Part shown: positions 35,522-45,640 of the stretch, in pieces
Layout of the letters: the number at the start of each line of letters is the position of its first letter
Numbering within the stretch: the stretch's first letter is position 1
Notes under the pieces: generated by a model
The model's input: only the letters and a program-made list of their open reading frames with translations
Databases searched by the model: none
What the model was told of the DNA's origin: nothing
Assembly (NCBI RefSeq): GCF_030812995.1
Contig: NZ_JAUSTT010000007.1
Coordinates: 118,355-182,354, forward strand
Direction of reading: 5' to 3'
DNA: 64,000 bases
DNA from: Bacillus chungangensis
GTDB lineage: Bacteria; Bacillota; Bacilli; Bacillales; Bacillaceae_C
Position numbers and translations under genes: made by a program

Positions 35522-35661
35522 TGAGATTTTAACGAATGTATCAAAAGCCGCAATAAAATAGTTTTACCGTTAGTACAGGTTAATCGAAAACGGTAAGTTA
35601 CTAGCATTTAGTTTGCTCAATTCCCCACTTTGAATGATAATAGATAAAGGTGGTGTAACCA

Positions 35662-35979
35662 ATGGATACAACAAAAAGATATAGTGAAATGACTGAGCAT
35701 GAATTACATGAGGAAATTTCTAAACTGATTGAAAAAGCGAGAAAGGCAGAACAGCTTGGAATCATCAATGAGTATGCTGTGTTAGAAAGAAAAGCCCTCA
35801 TGGCAAAATCATACCTTTTGAATGCAAGTGATTTTAAACCTGATGATGTGTATGAATTAGAAGGAGATCCAGGAACTTATTTTAAAATAGATTATATAAA
35901 CGGTGTGTTTGCCTGGGGATATCGGATGAATGGCGGCGAGAAGCAAGAAGCAGTTCCTATTTCTCTGCTGAAACGGTGA
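35662..35979 (+). CDS. yfhH: YfhH family protein (DUF1811)
   Basis: 105 residues, RBS AAAGGTGG. N-terminal coiled-coil-like helices (residues 5-55: YSEMTEHELHEEISKLIEKA, MAKSYLL) followed by a small beta domain (YELEGDPGTYFKIDYINGVFAWG). Conserved in Bacillus; no known function. Its stop overlaps a possible 27-codon frame. Confidence 0.88.
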   Translation: MDTTKRYSEMTEHELHEEISKLIEKARKAEQLGIINEYAVLERKALMAKSYLLNASDFKPDDVYELEGDPGTYFKIDYINGVFAWGYRMNGGEKQEAVPISLLKR

Positions 35980-36059
35980 AAAAATACAAGTTCAGGAAGA
36001 TATTTAAAAACAATGTTTCCAAGGAATCAGGAGGCATTGATTGGTCTGAACCACAATAG
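35976..36059 (+). CDS. Possible small protein of 27 residues
   Basis: A GTG at 35976 overlapping the yfhH stop opens a frame KKYKFRKIFKNN...GGIDWSEPQ, ending 15 bases before the nitroreductase start. The N-terminal half is strongly basic. There is no clear RBS beyond possible coupling to yfhH. No family was recognised. Confidence 0.3.
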   Translation: MKKYKFRKIFKNNVSKESGGIDWSEPQ

Positions 36060-36074
36060 TAGGAGGTAAATTGT

Positions 36075-36653
36075 ATGTCAATTGTTGAAAATCAGAAAAC
36101 AAGTATTGCACAGACTATCCGTGAAAGAAGATCCATCAAACGTTTTAATGGTGAACTTGTAGAAGAGGCGGAAATTGTTGCATTATTAGAAGATGCAGTT
36201 TGGGCGCCTAATCATGGGAAGCGAGAGCCATGGCGTTTTATCATTGCTGCAGGTGAAGGAAGAGAAAGATTGCTCGAATTGCTGCAAGAAGTTAGTATCG
36301 GTGTCAAAGCGTTAGAGATGTCACCAGAAGCATTAGAAAAAGCGATGGATAAGTTTACGAAACCCGGTGCTTATTTATTTGTTATAGTAGATGAAGATGC
36401 TAGGCAAAAACAACGATTAGAAGATTTTGCTGCAGCTAGTGCACTTGTGCAAAATTTTCAATTGTTGGCTTGGGGAAAAAATATAGGAGTTTGTTGGAAA
36501 ACACCAGCGTTTATCGATGATCCGAAGTTTAGAGAAAAACTTGGTGTAAAACTTGGAGAACGAGTCATTGGCATGATTCAAATCGGTCGTTTTGATGAGG
36601 TTCCTGCTCCGAAAGAGCGCACTCCTGTAGCAGAAAAATTGACTAGATTTTAA
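36075..36653 (+). CDS. yfhC: Nitroreductase family protein (YfhC-like)
   Basis: 192 residues, RBS TAGGAGG. FMN-binding nitroreductase fold: IRERRSIKRFNGE (FMN phosphate-binding Arg residues), WAPNHGKREPWRF, ASALVQNFQLLAWGKNIGVCW and GMIQIGRFDE. Such enzymes reduce nitro compounds, quinones or other acceptors with NAD(P)H. The physiological substrate is unknown. It resembles YfhC, which in B. subtilis lies just before yfhD; here it is on the other side of recX-yfhH, indicating local rearrangement. Confidence 0.82.
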   Translation: MSIVENQKTSIAQTIRERRSIKRFNGELVEEAEIVALLEDAVWAPNHGKREPWRFIIAAGEGRERLLELLQEVSIGVKALEMSPEALEKAMDKFTKPGAYLFVIVDEDARQKQRLEDFAAASALVQNFQLLAWGKNIGVCWKTPAFIDDPKFREKLGVKLGERVIGMIQIGRFDEVPAPKERTPVAEKLTRF

Positions 36654-36832
36654 CTGGATCTCCGAAAAGAATTCTCCCACTTAAAATGTGAAGGGCATAG
36701 CCCAATGAAAGTAGGAGATAAATTTTCGATTGGCGTAAGCCAAAAGATTGTTCTATGATTAGTCTATACAATATGGAGTTTGATAGCACTATAAAAAACC
36801 ATGTGCATGTTTAAGGCACATCCGAATAGTGA

Positions 36833-36976
36833 GTGATCAAAGTTTTTAAATGTGTAAGCGTGATATGTGACTACCAAAATAAAGAAGTAAAAAACCTAAA
36901 TCTTCGTGAGTGGACTTGTCCAAAATGTAATAGCCATCACGATAGAGACGTAAATGCAAGTAAAAATTTGCTATAG
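36833..36976 (+). pseudogene. TnpB (IS200/IS605) C-terminal remnant
   Basis: A frame without a start codon reads [20 protein letters not shown] and [16 protein letters not shown], then stops. This is the C-terminal zinc finger and final RuvC piece of TnpB: two Cys pairs and the DRDxNAS motif that holds the last catalytic Asp. The remaining 320 or so residues are absent. The first half-site is disturbed (CVSVIC instead of CSVC). Confidence 0.88.
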
Positions 36977-37083
36977 GGACTATCCTTATAGCTTGGTAAA
37001 TATAGATAGCTAACAAAAGTATCTAGTTCCCAAGAAGCTCCCACTTCAATCAGACCGCAAGGTCGATAAGTGGTGAGTAGTTC
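36977..37083 (+). mobile_element. Right end of the decayed IS200/IS605-type element
   Basis: After the TnpB stop comes a structured stretch ending CTCCCACTTCAATCAGACCG...CGATAAGTGGTGAGTAGTTCAC, the form typical of IS605-group right ends and the 3' part of omega RNAs. CTCCCACTTAAAATG at about 36676 could be a relic of the other end. The element is dead because TnpA and most of TnpB are missing. Confidence 0.65.
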
Positions 37084-37100
37084 ACATGTCTTATTTATCT

Positions 37101-37143
37101 AAAAAGGAACAAAGGCAAAACGACAGGCCTCGTTCCTTTTTTT
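37101..37143. terminator. Bidirectional terminator downstream of yfhP
   Basis: AAAAAGGAAC and GTTCCTTTTTTT pair, with inner AGGC/GCCT pairing. T runs occur on both strands. Confidence 0.75.
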
Positions 37144-37159
37144 ATTTCCATTGCGGCTG

Positions 37160-38146
37160 TTAATTTGAATTTGGAATTGCATTTAATTTTTTTCGAAGTT
37201 TCTTCTCGCTGAAAATCCATCCCGTATAAGAGCGGATAATTTGGAGATCTTGATTTAACTGAACCACTGCAACAAAAGGGTAGTGCCCGTTGCTGCGATA
37301 GCGCAAGTCAATAAAGCGAACTTCATAATAATGTTGATATTCATTTATTTCCCACCTATAGATTGGTGAAAAGGATAAAAAAGCAGATAAATTCTTATCT
37401 TCTTTCGCAGCTTTAATAATCGGAGAATCAGGTACTGCTCGTCGATTGAATTTATCAAGAATCGTAATGGAGCGTTTATATGCTCTTCCTACATAAAAAG
37501 AATCTTTAGCCGTAATTGCAATTCGCCATTGATTGAATCGCATCGTGGAAGCGATAATAATTGTTTCAGCGTCAGGGACTGTTTTTAAAACAGCGTGACG
37601 CACTACTCTTTGCATGATAAATCTAGCCACATAATAAAAGAACAAAATGATATAAATCGCTAAAAAAGTGTATCCTGGATGTGCCCCTATTGCCCAAAGC
37701 ATTAATCCGACAAGATGAATTCCAAATATAAATGGATCAAAAGTGTTAATAAACCCTAATGCGATCCATTTCGACGAAATCGGACGCAACGCTTGTGTTC
37801 CATACGAGTTAAAGATGTCGACAAACACATGCAGGAATACTGCGATAAATGTCCAAATCCATAAGTGTAGCAAGTTTGCTTCTGGAAAGAAAAAATGAAG
37901 CAAACCTGAAATAAGAATAGGCCAAAGCAATACTGCTGGTAAAGAGTGAGTAATGCCACGATGGTTGCGAATGTAAACAGCATTATTCTTTAGCTTTAAT
38001 AATGCATCTATATCAGGTGCTTGTGATCCGACGATCGTTGCAATCAAAACACTTGTGGCAGTTGCGGTATTTTCCGCAACAACTGGATCCAATGTTGCGA
38101 TTCCACCTAATGCGATCCCCATGACCACATGGGTTCCTGTATCCAA
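37160..38146 (-). CDS. yfhP: Membrane-bound metal-dependent hydrolase YfhP
   Basis: 328 residues from a TTG at 38146, preceded by AAAGGAGG. The DUF457/YfhP fold: N-terminal DTGTHVVMGIALGG and NHRGITHSLP provide the His residues of the putative metal site, with four or five membrane helices up to residue 190 and a soluble C-terminal region of about 135 residues. In B. subtilis YfhP has been reported as a repressor-like factor acting on yfhQ (mutY) and others; in most genomes it is annotated as a hydrolase without a proven substrate. Divergent from mutY. Confidence 0.88.
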   Translation of the reverse strand: MDTGTHVVMGIALGGIATLDPVVAENTATATSVLIATIVGSQAPDIDALLKLKNNAVYIRNHRGITHSLPAVLLWPILISGLLHFFFPEANLLHLWIWTFIAVFLHVFVDIFNSYGTQALRPISSKWIALGFINTFDPFIFGIHLVGLMLWAIGAHPGYTFLAIYIILFFYYVARFIMQRVVRHAVLKTVPDAETIIIASTMRFNQWRIAITAKDSFYVGRAYKRSITILDKFNRRAVPDSPIIKAAKEDKNLSAFLSFSPIYRWEINEYQHYYEVRFIDLRYRSNGHYPFVAVVQLNQDLQIIRSYTGWIFSEKKLRKKLNAIPNSN

Positions 38147-38408
38147 AAACCATTCCTCCTTTATCCCGCTTTTGCTGTCAGTGACGCTATAGAAAGCTGT
38201 ATTCAGCAGGAAAAAAACCGATAATAATTATTTCACTGTCCATCAGTAAGAAATTAGATGTACTCACTTGTTAACGCTTTAAGAAAACATAATGGTGAGT
38301 ACGCCTCTTAACAAAAAAACGCTTACCGATGGCAGTTTCACTTTACAAGGAAATTAAAAAGCTTGTTTTCATTGTAAAACATGATATTGTAAAAAGGGGT
38401 TGAATTCC

Positions 38409-38720
38409 TTGAACAATTTCTTACAGATGTATATTCAATACGAAATAGCAACATGTGCTTACCTTCATTATACACAGATAATGGAATTATTATCTGTTGA
38501 GATGTCTAGGTTTGAGGCCAAAAATTTTTATTGGGAACAAGTAGATACAAATCCCGCTATCGTAATCGAAAGATGTGATATTCCATCTGAGTCTCACTTT
38601 CATGCCCTGAAACAATTTCGTAAAATGGAAGCACATCAAGTTTTTGGCCAGCTAGAAACATTTATTATTGGTGGTTTAGAGACAATTCGTTTCTTTTGTG
38701 TAAAGAAAACGAACAGCTAA
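38409..38720 (+). CDS. Uncharacterised protein between yfhP and mutY
   Basis: 103 residues from the TTG at 38409, chosen because AAAGGGG lies 9 bases upstream; another TTG at 38400 is too close. No signal peptide or membrane helix. Amphipathic helical N-terminus (NNFLQMYIQYEIATCAYLHY), central acidic and aromatic stretch, and a C-terminal basic tail. I do not recognise a family, though B. subtilis also has a small gene, yfhS, near this site; the two were not shown to be related. Confidence 0.6.
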   Translation: MNNFLQMYIQYEIATCAYLHYTQIMELLSVEMSRFEAKNFYWEQVDTNPAIVIERCDIPSESHFHALKQFRKMEAHQVFGQLETFIIGGLETIRFFCVKKTNS

Positions 38721-38893
38721 GAATTAACACATAGTTCAAAAATTGGGGTAAAAAGAACTAATAAGTTCAAAAACCATTAGCTTTAAAAGAAAATCAAACT
38801 CTCATGAAAATAGCACTACAGTTCTAGCATCAAATGGCGTTTCCCTGGAATTTATTGAACAACCTCTATTATAAATAACATGGAGGCATCATC

Positions 38894-40012
38894 ATGAGCA
38901 TACCTTCTTTGAAGAACTTAGAAAACATCCACATACAGAATTTCCAAGATGACTTAATCCAGTGGTTTAAGAAAAGTCATCGCCAGCTGCCTTGGAGAAT
39001 AAATCGTGATCCTTACCGAATCTGGGTATCTGAAATTATGCTTCAGCAAACAAAGGTAGATACCGTTATTCCCTACTTTGAAAAATTCATGAAAAGCTTT
39101 CCGACAATTGAAGCTTTTGCAGAAGCAAATGAAGATACCGTTCTAAAAGCATGGGAAGGATTGGGGTATTATTCACGAGTTCGAAATTTGAATACAGCTG
39201 CAAAGGAAGTAGTAAACATCCATGCTGGAAAAGTTCCTCATACATTAGATGTGCTTTTGCAGTTAAAAGGGATAGGACCTTACACTGCGGGTGCCATTTT
39301 AAGCATTGCCTATGGCGTACCAGCACCAGCTGTAGATGGAAATGTGATGAGGGTGCTGTCTCGGATTCTGATTATTCCTGATGACATTGCCAAACCAGCA
39401 ACGAGAAAGATATTTGAAACAGCTGTAAAACAGTTAATATCTCATGAAGATCCGTCTGCTTTTAATCAAGGCTTAATGGAATTAGGTGCTTTAATATGTA
39501 CACCTACTTCACCGGCATGTTTATTATGCCCTGTTAGGGTGCATTGTCATGCGTATCATCAAGGAATTGAAATGCAATTGCCAGTAAAATCAAAGAAAAA
39601 ACAACCAAAAAAGGTTCAATTAATTGCTGGCATCCTTCGCAATGAAGAAGGAAAAATTTTAATCCGCAAGCGAGAGAATGAAGGATTGCTTGCCAACCTT
39701 TGGGAATTTCCTAACTGTGAACGGCCAAATCAATACATGCCTTCACATTTTATTTTAACAGATTATCTTGAAAATACACACAAAATTGTTTCACTAGTAC
39801 AACCTTCAAAACTTACTGAGGTGAAGCATGTTTTTACGCATTTAATTTGGAATGTTCATGTCCACGTTGGAGAATTAAAAAACGCAGTAGAAGAGACAAC
39901 TCATTTAAAGTTGGTTTCTGAAGACGAAATAGCTGCCTATGCTTTTCCTGTTGCTCATCAAAAAATGTGGGACAGCTATATAGAGATGAAGACAAAAGTT
40001 GAAAAATCGTAA
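38894..40012 (+). CDS. mutY: A/G-specific adenine glycosylase MutY
   Basis: 372 residues, RBS TGGAGGC. HhH-GPD DNA glycosylase domain: catalytic Glu47 (SEIMLQQT), helix-hairpin-helix LKGIGPYTAGA and Asp148 (AVDGNV). The [4Fe-4S] cluster has Cys202, Cys209, Cys212 and Cys218 in the expected 6-2-5 spacing. A C-terminal NUDIX-like domain (about 235-365) recognises 8-oxoguanine. It removes adenine mispaired with 8-oxoguanine. It corresponds to yfhQ in B. subtilis order. Confidence 0.95.
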   Translation: MSIPSLKNLENIHIQNFQDDLIQWFKKSHRQLPWRINRDPYRIWVSEIMLQQTKVDTVIPYFEKFMKSFPTIEAFAEANEDTVLKAWEGLGYYSRVRNLNTAAKEVVNIHAGKVPHTLDVLLQLKGIGPYTAGAILSIAYGVPAPAVDGNVMRVLSRILIIPDDIAKPATRKIFETAVKQLISHEDPSAFNQGLMELGALICTPTSPACLLCPVRVHCHAYHQGIEMQLPVKSKKKQPKKVQLIAGILRNEEGKILIRKRENEGLLANLWEFPNCERPNQYMPSHFILTDYLENTHKIVSLVQPSKLTEVKHVFTHLIWNVHVHVGELKNAVEETTHLKLVSEDEIAAYAFPVAHQKMWDSYIEMKTKVEKS

Positions 40013-40042
40013 ACATTTCTATTTTAACTAGGGGAAAAAATC

Positions 40043-40860
<818 letters not shown>

Positions 40861-40970
40861 GTAATATGTGAGACAGGATTAATCTGAATAGTGAGGTATA
40901 ATTTTCCTGTTAAAAATTCGGATAACTTCCACAGAGCATGGAAATATTAATGTATGTGGAGGTGAGAATG

Positions 40971-41180
40971 ATGGCAAAGCAAAATAAAACTCAAGCTGGC
41001 ACCAACATTCAAGAAGTAAGACAGCAAAATGCTCAATCTGCACAAGGTCAAACTAACGCAACAACACAACAATTCGGAACTGAGTTTGGAAGCGAAACTG
41101 ATGTACAATCAGTAAGGCAACAAAATCAGCAAGCTGAAGCTCGTAAACAAGGTTCAACTTTCGGTCAACAAACAAAATAA
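40971..41180 (+). CDS. sspE: Gamma-type small acid-soluble spore protein
   Basis: 69 residues; start at 40971 (an ATG one codon earlier is possible), RBS GGAGGTGAG. Very rich in Gln, Asn, Thr and Ala with no Trp or Pro. Two related segments, IQEVRQQNAQSAQGQ and VQSVRQQNQQAEARK, flank TEFGSET, which fits the GPR germination protease site. Gamma SASPs are made in the forespore as an amino-acid store and do not bind DNA. The B. subtilis protein has 84 residues, so one spacer is shorter here. Good evidence that the organism forms spores. Confidence 0.93.
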   Translation: MAKQNKTQAGTNIQEVRQQNAQSAQGQTNATTQQFGTEFGSETDVQSVRQQNQQAEARKQGSTFGQQTK

Positions 41181-41190
41181 TTGACGATGA

Positions 41191-41228
41191 AGAGGACTTT
41201 CTCAAATGTTGAGATTGTCCTCTTTTTA
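41191..41228 (+). terminator. Terminator of the gamma SASP gene
   Basis: AGAGGACTTTCTC and GAGATTGTCCTCT pair with small irregularity and are followed by TTTTTA. The remaining 370 bases up to ygaC hold a TATAAT-like box at 41376 and no gene; ygaB of B. subtilis is absent. Confidence 0.75.
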
Positions 41229-41596
41229 TGTACAGCAAGATTCCTGTTCTCCATAAAAAGACTTCAGGCAGCAATCGTGATGGAATAAAATCAGTTGCAA
41301 CGATGCGAGATATTTTTATTATGTTGGATTAAAGCAATTAAAATGCTTTTGTTTTAATTTTTTTCGTAAAGCCGTTATAATATAAATCAAAACAACTATC
41401 TCTATGTATAGCTATGTGAACAAATATGACATTTTATCAAAAATTTGGCAAGAATAAAAAAGAAAATAAGTAATGAACTATTTTTTTGAGAAAATCAATG
41501 GTTGAACAAAACGAAAATTGAGCCGTTTAGTTGCTAACAAATAAAAGCAAAGATCTTATCGAAAGATCATTGTTAAAAACAAGGTAGGAGAGAGCG

Positions 41597-42127
41597 ATGA
41601 GTGTTCCAATGGAAGGAGCGAAAATACAAATACATAGCTATAAACATGATGGAAAGATTCATCGCATTTGGAATGAAACTACCGTTCTAAAGGGGACAAA
41701 GAATCTTGTCATTGGCGGCAACGATCGTACGATGGTGACGGAATCGGATGGTAGAACATGGATTACAAGGGAACCTGCTATTTGCTATTTTCACACTGAT
41801 CATTGGTTTAATGTCATTTCGATGATTCGTCAAGATGGTATTTATTATTATTGCAATCTCGGTTCTCCCTTTGTCTACGATAATCAAGCTTTAAAATATA
41901 TTGACTATGATCTTGATATTAAAGTTTTTCCTGATATGACATATTCACTTTTAGATGAAGATGAATATGAGTATCATCGGAAACAGATGGGTTATCCAGA
42001 AGTGATTGACCACATTTTAAAAAGAAATGTTGAGCGGTTGATTCACTGGATTCATCAACGAAAAGGCCCTTTTGCTCCAGATTTTATTGACATTTGGTAT
42101 GAGCGATTCCTAACATATCGTCACTGA
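41597..42127 (+). CDS. ntdP: Nucleoside tri-/diphosphate phosphatase (DUF402, YgaC)
   Basis: 176 residues, RBS AGGTAGGAG. DUF402 barrel: [49 protein letters not shown], then YCNLGSPF and [11 protein letters not shown], where acidic residues bind the metal. The family includes SA1684/YgaC-like phosphatases of nucleoside tri- and diphosphates. Cytoplasmic. Same relative position as ygaC in B. subtilis, before ygaD. Confidence 0.88.
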   Translation: MSVPMEGAKIQIHSYKHDGKIHRIWNETTVLKGTKNLVIGGNDRTMVTESDGRTWITREPAICYFHTDHWFNVISMIRQDGIYYYCNLGSPFVYDNQALKYIDYDLDIKVFPDMTYSLLDEDEYEYHRKQMGYPEVIDHILKRNVERLIHWIHQRKGPFAPDFIDIWYERFLTYRH

Positions 42128-42154
42128 TTTTCAATCTCTTATAAGCAGGAGAAT

Positions 42155-42187
42155 ACCTGTTGGCTTAGGGCATCAACAGGTTTTTTT
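42155..42187 (+). terminator. Terminator of ygaC
   Basis: ACCTGTTG and CAACAGGT pair perfectly and are followed by seven T. Confidence 0.85.
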
Positions 42188-42240
42188 ATATGTTTTTGAG
42201 GGGAACAAATAGCAAGTAGTGTGTTCGGGAGGGGGATTTA

Positions 42241-43989
42241 TTGGAAACAATCAAGCGATATTTGCACTTTGTGAAGCCATACAAGCTGCAAATTTTTGCT
42301 ACTATCATTATTGGGATTCTGAAGTTTGCCATTCCACTTTTGATTCCCGTATTAATAAAATATGTGATTGATGATATCGTTGATCACCCAACAATGGCAG
42401 TTGATGATAAAACAACAAAGCTTTTTATTATCATGGGAGTAATGTTAATTCTATTTGTCGTGATTCGTCCACCGGTAGAATATTATCGGCAATATTTTGC
42501 CCAGTGGACCTCAAGCAAAATTTTGTATGATATTCGTCATCGCTTATTTACACATATACAAAAACTAAGCTTTAAATTTTATGCAAATAACCGTGCTGGG
42601 GAAATTATTTCACGTGTCATTAATGACGTAGAACAGACGAAGGATTTTGTGATTACTGGTTTAATGAATGTTTGGTTGGATTTGGCAACGGTTTTCATTG
42701 CGATTACGATTATGCTTTTCTTAGATGTAAAATTAACACTCGTTTCACTGCTTGTTTTTCCGCTCTATATGATATCTGTAAGATATTTTTTTGGCAATTT
42801 GCGGAAGTTGACAAGGAAACGTTCACAGGCATTGGCAAATGTCCAAAGTTATTTACATGAGCGAGTAGCTGGAATGTCGGTCATTAAAAGCTTTGCAATT
42901 GAAGATCATGAACAGAAGCACTTTGATCAGCATAATTCCCATTTTTTAAATAGAGCATTGACACATACACGTTGGACTGCAAAGGCTTTTGCCGTTGTCA
43001 ATACAATTACAGATATTGCTCCGCTAATTATTATTAGTTATGCTGGCTATCATGTCATTCAAGGAACTTTGTCGCTTGGAACAATGGTCGCTTTCATTGC
43101 ATACATAGATCGCCTTTATAATCCATTGCGGAGGCTAGTTAATTCTGCAACGACGTTAACACAATCAATTGCCTCAATGGATCGCGTCTTTCAGTTGCTA
43201 GATGAAAAATATGATATTGATGATGCTCCTGGCGCAATTGAATGTAAAAATGTAGAGGGGAGGATTACATTCGAGAAAGTAAGCTTCGCTTATGATGAAA
43301 AAGACGGCCCTGTGTTAGAAAATATTGAACTTGATATAGCTCCCGGTGAAACAATCGCATTGGTTGGAATGAGCGGAGGAGGGAAATCATCTCTTATCAG
43401 CTTGATTCCACGTTTTTATGACGTATCAGAGGGAAGATTATTGCTCGATGGTACAGATATTCGTTCTTTCAAGGTAAGAAGCCTTCGCGATCAAATTGGA
43501 ATGGTGCTTCAAGACAATGTCTTATTCAGTGAGTCTGTTAAAGATAATATTTTATTGGGACGTCCAGATGCAACGAATGAAGAAGTGATTGCTGCTGCGA
43601 AAGCAGCTCATGCACATGAATTTATTTTAAACCTTCCAGAAGGCTATGAAACGAAGGTTGGTGAACGTGGAATCAAGCTGTCAGGCGGGCAAAAACAGCG
43701 GATCGCGATTGCTCGCATTTTTTTGAAAAACCCATCAATTCTAATCCTTGATGAAGCGACTTCTGCACTTGATTTAGAAAGCGAGCACCTTATCCAAGGT
43801 GCATTAGAGCAATTAGCTTATAAACGAACAACAATCATCGTTGCTCATCGATTATCAACGATCACACATGCTGATCGCATTGTGTTAGTCGATCATGGAG
43901 AGATTAAAGAAATAGGCAGCCATGATGAATTGATGCATAGAAAAGGCCTTTATTATGATTTATTCCAAGTACAGCAACTAGATCACTAA
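42241..43989 (+). CDS. ygaD: ABC transporter YgaD, fused permease and ATPase
   Basis: 582 residues from a TTG with GGGAGGGGG upstream. Six membrane helices (about 20-310) of the type I exporter fold, then the ATPase: Walker [25 protein letters not shown], signature LSGGQKQR, Walker [13 protein letters not shown] and IVAHRL. It works as a homodimer or with a partner and resembles lipid or multidrug exporters of the MsbA/BmrA group. Substrate unknown. Gene order matches B. subtilis ygaC-ygaD. Confidence 0.9.
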   Translation: METIKRYLHFVKPYKLQIFATIIIGILKFAIPLLIPVLIKYVIDDIVDHPTMAVDDKTTKLFIIMGVMLILFVVIRPPVEYYRQYFAQWTSSKILYDIRHRLFTHIQKLSFKFYANNRAGEIISRVINDVEQTKDFVITGLMNVWLDLATVFIAITIMLFLDVKLTLVSLLVFPLYMISVRYFFGNLRKLTRKRSQALANVQSYLHERVAGMSVIKSFAIEDHEQKHFDQHNSHFLNRALTHTRWTAKAFAVVNTITDIAPLIIISYAGYHVIQGTLSLGTMVAFIAYIDRLYNPLRRLVNSATTLTQSIASMDRVFQLLDEKYDIDDAPGAIECKNVEGRITFEKVSFAYDEKDGPVLENIELDIAPGETIALVGMSGGGKSSLISLIPRFYDVSEGRLLLDGTDIRSFKVRSLRDQIGMVLQDNVLFSESVKDNILLGRPDATNEEVIAAAKAAHAHEFILNLPEGYETKVGERGIKLSGGQKQRIAIARIFLKNPSILILDEATSALDLESEHLIQGALEQLAYKRTTIIVAHRLSTITHADRIVLVDHGEIKEIGSHDELMHRKGLYYDLFQVQQLDH

Positions 43990-44004
43990 TAAACTATCTA
44001 AACA

Positions 44005-44301
44005 ATGGCGGTAAAAGATGTGTTTGGAGAACATGCTTATAAGCTGGCAATCAGCTCAACAAAGTCCATGACTGGACATTTACTAGGAGCAGCTGGTGGG
44101 GTCGAGGCAATTATTTCGATTTTATCCATTAAAGAAGGTATTATACCGCCAACTATCCATTATGAAACACCAGATCCTGATTGTGATTTGGACTATGTAG
44201 CGAATAAGGCAAGAACGAGAGACGTTCGTGCTGCACTCAGCAATTCATTGGGCTTTGGCGGACATAATGCAACCATTGTCTTTAAGAAATACGAAGCATA
44301 A
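44005..44301 (+). pseudogene. fabF: Displaced fabF 3' fragment
   Basis: 98 codons from an ATG lacking an RBS give the C-terminal quarter of beta-ketoacyl-ACP synthase [17 protein letters not shown] (active-site Lys and second His) and [19 protein letters not shown], the typical FabF end. The catalytic Cys and first His lie in the missing N-terminal part, so it cannot condense acyl chains alone. It begins 15 bases after ygaD. The sequence is undamaged, suggesting recent origin by duplication of the 3' end of the genomic fabF. Confidence 0.88.
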
Positions 44302-44304
44302 AAA

Positions 44305-44344
44305 AGGTGATCCAAAAGTACATTTGCTTTTGGATCACCTTTTA
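44305..44344. terminator. Bidirectional terminator
   Basis: AAGGTGATCCAAAAG and CTTTTGGATCACCTT are perfect inverted repeats between the fabF fragment and the convergent DUF418 gene. Confidence 0.85.
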
Positions 44345-44359
44345 TACGTTTAATCATCG

Positions 44360-45508
44360 TTAAGCACGGAAAGGCGCATTAGCGGCATAGCGCCAAATCG
44401 TTTCAACTGGCCCTTGTTTAAACTTTCGTAGCCAAACATTTGCAAAGAACATGAGAAATAACGAGATGAGCATCCATATAAGAAGAGTCAACCAAACATT
44501 GTTGATAGAATTTAAACCTAATCCCCATCCATAGAAAATCACTGAAGCGACGATGTTTTGCATGATGTAGCAGCTTAATGCTGTTCTGCCAACCTCTTGT
44601 AATCGACCTGTGAACAGTTTTATATAACCCTTTTCCAATATAATGGAGAACAAACCAATATAGCCAATCGCTAAGACTGGTGCAAAGATATACCTACCTA
44701 CATGGTAGAAAAAGCCGTTATCAGCCATCATAAGCATATTAAGCGGCAGCCCAATGAGCATTCCCCATTTAAATAACTTTCTGCGAATTTGTCTACCCTT
44801 TTCATGATGACTAAAAGCGCCTGCACGAAATAATAGTATTCCTAGCAAAAATAATATCGTATTCATAGGAAGTACCATGATCGCTTCTATCCTAAACTCC
44901 AAAAAATGTTCGAAACGATAAAGAACTTGTTCCAGCCAACTTCCTTCCAAATATACCTGTGTACTTTTTAGGCTACTTTCTGCCAATTTCGCTTCTATTG
45001 TCTTATCATCATATGAGTTAAAAATCGCCCACTGCGCCCACGTTATAGCACCTATGATAAGCAAATGAATTGGAAGTAAAATAATAATAATTCTTTTTAT
45101 AATCCGATTGCGCTTTTTCACTAGAAAGGAGACAATGATTGCCGTTATTGCATAGCTCATTAAGATATCCCATTCAAAAACTAGCAGAAAATGAATCAGA
45201 CCTTCAATAAATAAGAGGATGCACGACCAAATATATGCTCTAGGCCAAGGCATTCCTTTTTCGAGTGTTTTTTCATATTTTATTGCAAGACCTACTCCAA
45301 ACAAGATTGTGAGCAAACTTAAAAACTTCCCATTAGTGAAAACTCCAATTAGCATCGTGATCCATCCATCACTCGTTTTCCACCAACCAACTATTTCTTG
45401 AGAATCAAAAGAAGGATCGCCAACCGTTGCAAAAATCCAAATATTTGTTCCTAGTGTGCCGAGAATAGCAAAACCACGAAGTATATCTAATAATACTAAT
45501 CTTTTCAA
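44360..45508 (-). CDS. DUF418 (YeiB-like) membrane protein
   Basis: 382 residues from a TTG (45508) with GAGAGG upstream. N-terminal LDILRGFAILGTLGTNIW is the signature of the DUF418/YeiB group, related to acyltransferase-3-like membrane proteins. About ten helices; conserved GWGLGLNS and a C-terminal RKFKQGPVETIWR segment. The family is common in Bacillus. Function unknown. Monocistronic. Confidence 0.87.
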   Translation of the reverse strand: MKRLVLLDILRGFAILGTLGTNIWIFATVGDPSFDSQEIVGWWKTSDGWITMLIGVFTNGKFLSLLTILFGVGLAIKYEKTLEKGMPWPRAYIWSCILLFIEGLIHFLLVFEWDILMSYAITAIIVSFLVKKRNRIIKRIIIILLPIHLLIIGAITWAQWAIFNSYDDKTIEAKLAESSLKSTQVYLEGSWLEQVLYRFEHFLEFRIEAIMVLPMNTILFLLGILLFRAGAFSHHEKGRQIRRKLFKWGMLIGLPLNMLMMADNGFFYHVGRYIFAPVLAIGYIGLFSIILEKGYIKLFTGRLQEVGRTALSCYIMQNIVASVIFYGWGLGLNSINNVWLTLLIWMLISLFLMFFANVWLRKFKQGPVETIWRYAANAPFRA

Positions 45509-45567
45509 ATTATCAACCTCTCAATACTCCATTTTATCAGATACTAAATCATCCTTAAATGTACTAG

Positions 45568-45608
45568 TTTATCCCGCCATCTAACTGGCAGTAAGACCCC
45601 CACCTCAA
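45568..45608 (+). repeat. Truncated left end of the TTTAT repeat
   Basis: TTTATCCCGCCATCTAACTGG followed by CAGTAAGACCCC matches copy 1 for about 40 bases, then stops abruptly where TGAACTGCACCCCAATTG begins. Confidence 0.75.
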
Positions 45609-45640
45609 TGAACTGCACCCCAATTGTTAGACACACATCT
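45609..45640. mobile_element. IS3-like terminal sequence
   Basis: TGAACTGCACCCCAATTG then TTAGACAC has the form I recall for ends of IS3-family elements. No transposase frame follows, so it is a solo end or remnant. Confidence 0.45.

Noticed and set aside
38183..38346. Possible further copy of the TTTAT repeat (ATTAGATGTAC and GATGGCAGTTTCACTTTA)
   Set aside because: Only short end-like matches, no conserved centre and the final TTTAT is altered to TTTAC; too weak to list.
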